In this document: positions 1 to 9,200 of the stretch, one piece after another | How positions within the stretch are numbered: position 1 is the stretch's first letter | Layout: every line of letters begins with the position of its first letter | From: Setoptus koraiensis | Lineage: Eukaryota; Arthropoda | Direction of reading: 5' to 3' | DNA: 64,000 bases | Assembly (NCBI GenBank): GCA_048013815.1 | Contig: CM106585.1 | Location: forward strand, 22,196,001-22,260,000 | Notes under the pieces: generated by a model | What the model saw: the letters and a program-made list of their open reading frames with translations, nothing else | Database searches by the model: none | What the model was told of the DNA's origin: nothing | Position numbers and translations under genes: made by a program

Positions 1-3000
1 TCGTCTTCTTGGGCACCTTCTTCTTCTTTCTCAGACCTGTTGCAATATCAATCTCCAGATCGTCAGTGACGTCTTGCTGTGGCTCGACATCTAGTGCGAG
101 AGACTCGACAGTGGGTTCGACATCTTCCTCAGATGGCTGAGGCTCGAGTTCGAGATCGACAGAAGATTTCTTCGTCTTCTTGGGCACCTTCTTCTTCTTT
201 CTTAGACCTGTGCTAATATCAATCTCCAGATCGTCAGTGACGTCTTGCTGTGGCTCGACATCTAGTGCGAGAGACTCGACAGTGGGTTCGACATCTTCCT
301 CAGATGGCTGAGGCTCGAGTTCGAGATCGACAGAAGATTTCTTCGTCTTCTTGGGCACCTTCTTCTTCTTTCTTAGACCTGTTGCAATATCAATCTCCAG
401 ATCGTCAGCGACGTCTTGCTGTGGCTCGACATCTAGTGCGAGAGACTCGACTGAAGGTTCAACACCTTCTTCGTCGCCAAGTTGGGGCTCTAGTTCGAGC
501 TCTGTAGAAGATTTCTTCGTCTTCTTGGGCACCTTCTTCTTCTTTCTTAGACCTGTGCTAATATCAAACTCCAGATCGTCAGCGACGTCTTGCTGTGGCT
601 CGACATCTAGTGCGAGAGACTCGACAGTGGGTTCGACATCTTCCTCAGATGGCTGAGGCTCGAGTTCGAGATCGACAGAAGATTTCTTCGTCTTCTTGGG
701 CACCTTCTTCTTCTTTCTTAGACCTGTTGCAATATCAATCTCCAGATCGTCAGCGACGTCTTGCTGTGGCTCGACATCTAGTGCGAGAGACTCGACTGAA
801 GGTTCAACACCTTCTTCGTCGCCAAGTTGGGGCTCTAGTTCGAGCTCTGTAGAAGATTTCTTCGTCTTCTTGGGCACCTTCTTCTTCTTTCTTAGACCTG
901 TGCTAATATCAATCTCCAGATCGTCAGCGACGTCTTGCTGTGGCTCGACATCTAGTGCGAGAGACTCGACAGTGGGTTCGACATCTTCCTCAGATGGCTG
1001 AGGCTCGAGTTCGAGATCGACAGAAGATTTCTTCGTCTTCTTGGGCACCTTCTTCTTCTTTCTTAGACCTGTGCTAATATCAATCTCCAGATCGTCAGTG
1101 ACGTCTTGCTGTGGCTCGACATCTAGTGCGAGAGACTCGACTGAAGGTTCAACACCTTCTTCGTCGCCAAGTTGGGGCTCTAGTTCGAGCTCTGTAGAAG
1201 ATTTCTTCGTCTTCTTGGGCACCTTCTTCTTCTTTCTTAGACCTGTGCTAATATCAATCTCCAGATCGTCAGTGACGTCTTGCTGTGGCTCGACATCTAG
1301 TGCGAGAGACTCGACAGTGGGTTCGACATCTTCCTCAGATGGCTGAGGCTCGAGTTCGAGATCGACAGAAGATTTCTTCGTCTTCTTGGGCACCTTCTTC
1401 TTCTTTCTTAGACCTGTTGCAATATCAATCTCCAGATCGTCAGTGACGTCTTGCTGTGGCTCGACATCTAGTGCGAGAGACTCGACTGAAGGTTCAACAC
1501 CTTCTTCGTCGCCAAGTTGGGGCTCTAGTTCGAGCTCTGTAGAAGATTTCTTCGTCTTCTTGGGCACCTTCTTCTTCTTTCTTAGACCTGTGCTAATATC
1601 AATCTCCAGATCGTCAGTGACGTCTTGCTGTGGCTCGACATCTAGTGCGAGAGACTCGACAGTGGGTTCGACATCTTCCTCAGATGGCTGAGGCTCGAGT
1701 TCGAGATCGACAGAAGATTTCTTCGTCTTCTTGGGCACCTTCTTCTTCTTTCTTAGACCTGTGCTAATATCAATCTCCAGATCGTCAGTGACGTCTTGCT
1801 GTGGCTCGACATCTAGTGCGAGAGACTCGACAGTGGGTTCGACATCTTCCTCAGATGGCTGAGGCTCGAGTTCGAGATCGACAGAAGATTTCTTCGTCTT
1901 CTTGGGCACCTTCTTCTTCTTTCTTAGACCTGTTGCAATATCAATCTCCAGATCGTCAGTGACGTCTTGCTGTGGCTCGACATCTAGTGCGAGAGACTCG
2001 ACTGAAGGTTCAACACCTTCTTCGTCGCCAAGTTGGGGCTCTAGTTCGAGCTCTGTAGAAGATTTCTTCGTCTTCTTGGGCACCTTCTTCTTCTTTCTTA
2101 GACCTGTGCTAATATCAATCTCCAGATCGTCAGTGACGTCTTGCTGTGGCTCGACATCTAGTGCGAGAGACTCGACTGAAGGTTCAACACCTTCTTCGTC
2201 GCCAAGTTGGGGCTCTAGTTCGAGCTCTGTAGAAGATTTCTTCGTCTTCTTGGGCACCTTCTTCTTCTTTCTTAGACCTGTGCTAATATCAATCTCCAGA
2301 TCGTCAGTGACGTCTTGCTGTGGCTCGACATCTAGTGCGAGAGACTCGACAGTGGGTTCGACATCTTCCTCAGATGGCTGAGGCTCGAGTTCGAGATCGA
2401 CAGAAGATTTCTTCGTTTTCTTGGGTACCTTCTTCTTCTTTCTCAGACCTGTGCTAATATCAATCTCCAGATCGTCAGCGACGTCTTGCTGTGGCTCGAC
2501 ATCTAGTGCGAGAGACTCGACTGAAGGTTCAACACCTTCTTCGTCGCCAAGTTGGGGCTCTAGTTCGAGCTCTGTAGAAGATTTCTTCGTCTTCTTGGGC
2601 ACCTTCTTCTTCTTTCTTAGACCTGTGCTAATATCAATCTCCAGATCGTCAGCGACGTCTTGCTGTGGCTCGACATCTAGTGCGAGAGACTCGACAGTGG
2701 GTTCGACATCTTCCTCAGATGGCTGAGGCTCGAGTTCGAGATCGAGATCGACAGAAGATTTCTTCGTTTTCTTGGGTACCTTCTTCTTCTTTCTTAGACC
2801 TGTGCTAATATCAATCTCCAGATCGTCAGTGACGTCTTGCTGTGGCTCGACATCTAGTGCGAGAGACTCGACAGTGGGTTCGACATCTTCCTCAGATGGC
2901 TGAGGCTCGAGTTCGAGATCGACAGAAGATTTCTTCGTTTTCTTGGGTACCTTCTTCTTCTTTCTCAGACCTGTTGCAATATCAATCTCCAGATCGTCAG

Positions 3001-3290
3001 TGACGTCTTGCTGTGGCTCGACATCTAGTGCGAGAGACTCGACTGAAGGTTCAACACCTTCTTCGTCGCCAAGTTGGGGCTCTAGTTCGAGCTCTGTAGA
3101 AGATTTCTTCGTTTTCTTGGGTACCTTCTTCTTCTTTCTCAGACCTGTTGCAATATCAATCTCCAGATCGTCAGTGACGTCTTGCTGTGGCTCGACATCT
3201 AGTGCGAGAGACTCGACTGAAGGTTCAACACCTTCTTCGTCGCCAAGTTGGGGCTCTAGTTCGAGCTCTGTAGAAGATTTCTTCGTTCTC
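1..3290 (-). repeat. in-frame coding tandem array, 171-bp (A) and 174-bp (B) units in 345-bp A+B dimers
   Basis: Spacing of the GAAGATTTCTTCG word (162, 333, 507, 678, 852, 1023, 1197, 1368, 1542, 1713, 1884, 2058, 2232, 2403, 2577, 2754, 2925, 3099, 3273) gives 18 complete units plus a partial one at the edge. In coding direction the order is B B A A+ B A B B A A B A B A B A B A, then partial A. A units carry SSVDLELEPQPSEEDVEP; B units carry SSTELELEPQLGDEEGVEP. Both end GLRKKKKVPKKTKK. Every length is a multiple of three, including one A unit with six extra bases, so the frame never breaks. Composition alternates acidic and Lys/Pro blocks, like PEVK segments of titins. The array continues beyond the window. 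Confidence 0.97.
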
Positions 3291-6200
3291 TTCGAAGGTT
3301 CTTTAGTCTCTCTCGGAATCTCTACAGGCTCAGGCTGAATTTCTGCTGCATAAACGAACGTTGATTTCTTCTTTGAATCTCGATTCACATCAATTGGACG
3401 TTTTTGTACGGAGTCTAATTCACTTGATACTGTATCGAAGTAGACATCTTGGTCTGATTGCTGAGCTTCAAATTCTAGCTCCGTTGGTGAGTTCTCTCTT
3501 ATCTCCGACACCTTCTCTTTCTTTTTCAGATCTTTTGCAATATCGATTCTAAGATCGTCAATGACATCTTGTGATTCTTCATCGATCGCAAGTTCTGCAC
3601 TTGAAGATCTGTAGCCTTTATCTGGTAGCCGTTTCGCTATTTTGAGTTCTATCGACGTCCTTCCTCTTTGTTGTGATGACTCTTCTGTTCTACCTAGCTC
3701 CCCTCTGTTCTCAATTCCAAGATTCTCCTTAAAGATTCCCGAGTCACGCTGTCTTTCCTGCTTGATTAACACGTTATGTTCGATGGAATGTTGTTCCTTC
3801 GCAGCCTCCAACAATGGTACCTCCGTTTCCTCTGAGGTTGCTCCCATGGTCTCGAGAATTTCCGTGTTTTTCATCTCTTTCTGCATTCCTCCTTGCTTAC
3901 TTTTTGCATAATTTTTCGTCATGTCATCTTCACTTTTTTTCTTCTCATCATCTTCACCCACATCCGGCCTGTGTTGCTGCAATGGGCACGTGTTCGAGGC
4001 AAACGTGAAATGCTGTCTCTCATGGCTCAATGGTAAATGAACTTCGACCACTCTCCTAAGCATTAGAGGGTCTTCTCCATCGTTTTGGTTTTCACTTTGC
4101 TGTTTCCTGTACAAATCGCTAAATGGTGATGTATCTTCATGTAGTCTTGACGATCGAGTTGTGGGTGATACATGTCGCTGATTCAATCTGTCTAGACTGG
4201 AACTTGAACTGTACCTCGTCGGCACGTATCTGTCTAAGTCTGTATTAATAGACTCTCTACTATAAGCCATCGATCTGCTTGGTCTTGTCGATGCTCTTGT
4301 CGCTGAATCGAACTCTATGGAACTGGTCTGTCGTGATATAGGTCTGTAATGATTGTATAGTTGTGATGCAGTCGGTGTCGTGATTGGTGGTGGCCTTTCC
4401 CAGCTGCTTTTGCTTTGCCTCTTTTGTGTTTCAATCGGCAAAGAATATCTCGCAGGCGATTTACTTTTCGATCTTAATCTCCACTGATCATATTTTTTAT
4501 CATTATCGTCATTTTCAGTATCCTTCAAATTTGCTTCGCCTCTCAACATCCTAGCTAATTGCAATCTGGCTAGATCATCCTTGATTTTTTCATCTAACTC
4601 CTCTTTCTTGCTTCTTTGCGATACCACCCCTCTCGTTATACGTCTATCATCTTGCTTCTGACTAATTATTGCTGTCTGATCCATTATTTTCTTTTGTTTT
4701 TCAGATTCTACTTTGTCATCAGCATCATCAATGGTTCGTTTCCTGGCATAATCAATGCTCTCAGTTGAGCCAATAATCGAAGCGGGTTGTTGCTTTTCAT
4801 CAACCAAATCCTCACGTTCTTCTTGGGGCCTGTCTGCTTCAAATAAAACATTTTGCATGTTGGTCTCTTTAGTGATCAGATGGCTGGTCATTGCGTTCTC
4901 AGCATCACCTTGATAATTGTCTATATGCATAGATTGGTTATCCGCGTCTGTCTTATTGAACACCATATCGAGCCTGTCAAGGTAATTGGCCTCTTCACTG
5001 GCCATTGCGTGAGTGCTAGGTATTATGTTGGAGCGGCCACTAAATGATATTGTCCATTGGTCGCCTTCTGTGCTTACATCGACTCTTTCTCGGGGTTTCT
5101 TTTTGACTTCGGTAGCCTGTTGTTGCAACAATGTTGACTTGTCACTAGAAGAGCTCAAAAGTGGAATGATTTCTTTGGCTGTGCCGTCTTCCACTCTAAA
5201 TTGGCCGGTTCGATCGCTTCCGGTAGTCGACATCGATCCGAAGTGTCGGGCTGTGGTGTCGGGCTGCTTAGCCTCTGATAAACCAGATGCGCCTATGATC
5301 TGATCATCTGCCAAGCCTGTGATTTCCGGTTGTGGTTGTTGTCGCTGCTGTTCGGATCCAATAACAACAGTGCGACGAATCTGCCCTTTACTCTTCGCCA
5401 TCCTTCTAGAATCACGCTCAATACCTTGATCTAAATCGGGCGATTCTGATGGCATCAAATGTGACGTGTATAAGAAACTGTCTTCCTCAAAGCCGTCGCT
5501 CTCTTCGCTTACAGCCGAAACGTGCTCTCGCTCTATCTGTTCCAATGTGGTCAAATCATTGTTCAATGTAACGAGAGTTGACGCCGGTGGGGTAATTATT
5601 GTTGTTGATTGATCCGCTGGAAATATTAGTGAATTTTCATCTGCCGCGACCCTATCTGATATAATACTGCTATGTTGTAATTTGTCCGATGGAGTTAAAT
5701 CTGGAGTAAATAATTGGCGGTGATCATCATCGGCTTTATAAGATTGTTCCAATGTCAGTGTGGGTGCTTGTTGCGTGTCGCCGCTTGTCAAGTTGCTGTC
5801 CTGTGGTTGTCCAACAATTTTAGATGTAACTGGAGAATGAAGAGAGGAAGAGAAAGAAGAACAGGGGACACTATCTCTCTCTGGGAGAGAGGGGGAGGAG
5901 GAATAGGGGAGACTGTCTGTTTTCTTGGGGAGAGAGGAAGAATCTTTTGCTTTACATAAAGACAGATAATCTAAATCAATAAGATCGCTGTCCACCACAG
6001 GCTCTATCGTTGTCAACTCAGGCGGACCAACCGAGCCACTACCTACCAAAGAGGCTGGTTGTTGTTTGTCGCCGAGCGTTGTTTCACTTTCGCCCGTAGC
6101 TTGTTGTTGTTGTCGTTTGCCAGTTGCTGACCAAGAAATTTTGCTCTCTTGTTCGCTCATTGGCCGATCTCCACCTCTTAAACGTCGCTCTGTCGGACGA

Positions 6201-9200
6201 ATTCGCTGTATCTTGCTCTTGAGCACATCGTTCTTTTCCGAATGTGGCCTCTGCATAGCGCCAGTTTCAGTTCCTGTTTCAGTTGGCTGCTGCTGTGATT
6301 TTTGTAAATCAGTGATGGGTTTCGTTGATTCTACGCTAGTGCGCTCGTATTTCCTTAATTCTGTGTCCTCCAATGTGCGATATTTCTGTATTTTGTACTC
6401 TGGTTCAAAACTATCCAAGACCTCATCGCTAGTAGACGTCATGATCGCGCCCATTTCCGGTTTAATTGACGCTTTTTTCTGATCTATAGATGGTTGTGCA
6501 GCTTTACCAGGCACCAACTTTGGTATTAGACTGCCTGACTCTTTGAGAGACTTTTTCCTTTCGCCACTGCGAGATGATTGCGCACTATCATCTGCATATT
6601 TTATTTTGCTAACCTCATTGAGATGTGCGGCCTCATCTTGGGATCCGTCAATTTGTCTGATGATCTCCACCTCATCTCTTTCGATTGTTCTAATCGCTGT
6701 GTCTTCCAAAGTGCGATACCTGCTGATTGTGTAGGCTGGCTCTTGGGTCAATTCTACTCCGTCCAATAGAGTCAAATTTGTTGTGTCCTTTAGCGAATAA
6801 TCCGAAGAGCCTCTGACATCGGCGTCAGCGTGGCGCTCATTTTGTGACTTGGTGGCCGTCTTCTTCAGCCTGCTTTCAGCCATCGGTATGAGACTGGCTT
6901 TAGCCGTTGCGCTTTGCATCGACGCTGGCCCATTTCCGTCGCTCTTAGCTTTGTCATCTTGTTCACCATCCGGCTTTTTCTTGACCCTTCGTCTGGGAGG
7001 TTTTGGCTTGCTTTTGGGTTCGAAATACTTGTCGGACAACGACAATCGACCTGTTATTCTGTCTGTGCCGAAGGAATTTGTTGCTACACAAGTGTAATTA
7101 GCGCAATCATGTTCCTCAAAATCGCGTATGATCAACTGAGCGTAACCGTAATTATAATGGACGCTAATTCTGTTGCCCACAGTCAACGGTTTGTCATCTT
7201 TGAACCATTCCACCTTCATAGTGGGATCACTACGTGGCGTCAAACTTGTTTTCAACTCGGCAGTGCTTCTCATTTTAAGATTAATATTATCCACAAAAGG
7301 AGTGATAAACTGAGGATATTTAGCTAAGACATCGTCTTCGTTGCTTGCTCTCAAATCGTGGCTTGTCGTTGCTGATTTGGCTTGTTGATTATCATCAACA
7401 TGTTCACCTGTGGATGACATGATCTTGCTTATCTGGCTTGATCCATCAGCAATAGTTGTTTGGGCCCCCGCGTTGGCGTCGCCAGCAGTTCTGGCAAACA
7501 CGGCCGCAAATGGTTGCTTGTGTTTTTGCGCAGTGGGTGCATTGGTATCCTCTTGAAATTCTGGCGTAACAGCCTCATGTAACGGCACTGGACTGATAGC
7601 TTCGACACTGCGCTGATCTGTCATTGCCACGGAATTTCCATCATCTAACTGACGGATCTCCTCGAGGACGGTTCGCTCAATGTTGAATAGCGTGGTGTCT
7701 TCGGTGAAGCACAATTTAAAAAATTCGCCTCCTTTGTTGTCGACCTGTTGATTATCTGCTGATACGAGCTGGTTGGCATCTCGTTCCTGCTGTAGCTGCA
7801 ATTTAGATTGGCCTGATTCTTTAAGTGATTCTTGCAATTGCTTCGATTGTGTTTGCAATATCGCTTTGGAGTAATCGCCAATGTTTAGCATCACCGAAGA
7901 AGTTGCTTTACCTTTGTTGTTGCTCGCAGTCAGAACATAGAGACCTTGGTCCTCTTGGCGCAAGCTCAATATTTTAAGCGTCGCATAGCCAAATATGGTC
8001 GTATAGCTGAGGCGCTGTGGTTCCGGCTGAATGGGAACCCCGTTTAGGGTCCACTCAAAGGTCATTGTGTCGTCGTTGCCTGGCGCAACTTGTGCCTCGA
8101 TTTGTATGGCTTCGCCCACTTTATAATAGCTCTCTCCCTTTGCCACCTCTCTATCTAAACTACTAATAGATAAATGTTTGACGAAATTTGGACAATTGAA
8201 AGATATTATCTCGTCTATTTCGCGATCAAGACGATACTTGAGCGTATCCTCCAGCACCCTATAAGTGATTCGGCGTTCTTCAAGTTGCTGCTGTTCAGTT
8301 GCTCTTGCCATTTCCAATTGGCTGTCCCTTCCCGTTGTTTCTTGCAGTTGGCGGCTTGATGATCTTTCTGACCTGTTGTATTCATTGTCACTTGCTGACA
8401 TTATGTCCTCTTCGTGCTGTTGTGCTCCAGACGTAACTGATTTTTTCTCAGTTCCTCGGCGCGCGCCTTCTTTTGTTGTTTTCTTTCTTTTTGACTTCTT
8501 AACTACAATGTTAACCTTAGACTCGCTAGTTTCGCCAGAATTATTTGTTATTCGACACATATAGATTCCAGAGTCGGCCGTTCCCCGCATGGGCTCCATG
8601 TCCAAACTTACATAGCCAAAATGGTGTGTTATTTTGATACGCGAATCACTCGATCGAGTGAGCTCTTCCTCAATCCACGAAGATGAATCCAGAGCTTCGA
8701 TTGATCTAAATTGATTTAAATGATCCTCATCACTATCTTTGCCCATCAGTGAGCCTGATCGCGGCCGCAAACGATACCAACGCACTTGCATTGTGTCATC
8801 ATTGTGAGGATATATCTTGGCCTCTATGTGCAAGTGAAGACGATCTTCGCGTTGTCTATAAGCGCCAGTGACACTTTGTTCGTCGTGCCATCTACCTGTC
8901 AATTTGCTGCCAGCGTTATTGCCCTCACTATCGGACAATAGAAAATAGGTCCTATTGGCTATGCAGGGCTTGATGAATTTTGGCCTAGGTCTCACTAATT
9001 GTCTTATTATCTCCTCTTGTTCGCGTTCTATGCTATAAATGGAAGAGTCCTCTAAATGACGCGTCATAATAACCTTCCAATCGAGCTTATTATCGTCGTC
9101 ATCGCTAATATAACTATCGCCATACCTGTCACGTAGCAGCATTTGACGTTGTCGCTCGTGCTCTAATTGACCCTGTTTTAGTGATTCATTCAACTCGTGC

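Noticed and set aside
1-3290. CRISPR-like array of regular repeats
   Set aside because: Units are contiguous with no unique spacers, and they are coding in frame with a eukaryotic giant protein.
250-3338. Plus-strand ORFs of 85-159 residues repeated across the array
   Set aside because: They are the antisense shadow of the titin-like repeat units. Their Phe/Ser-rich composition comes from the Lys/Glu codons on the other strand.
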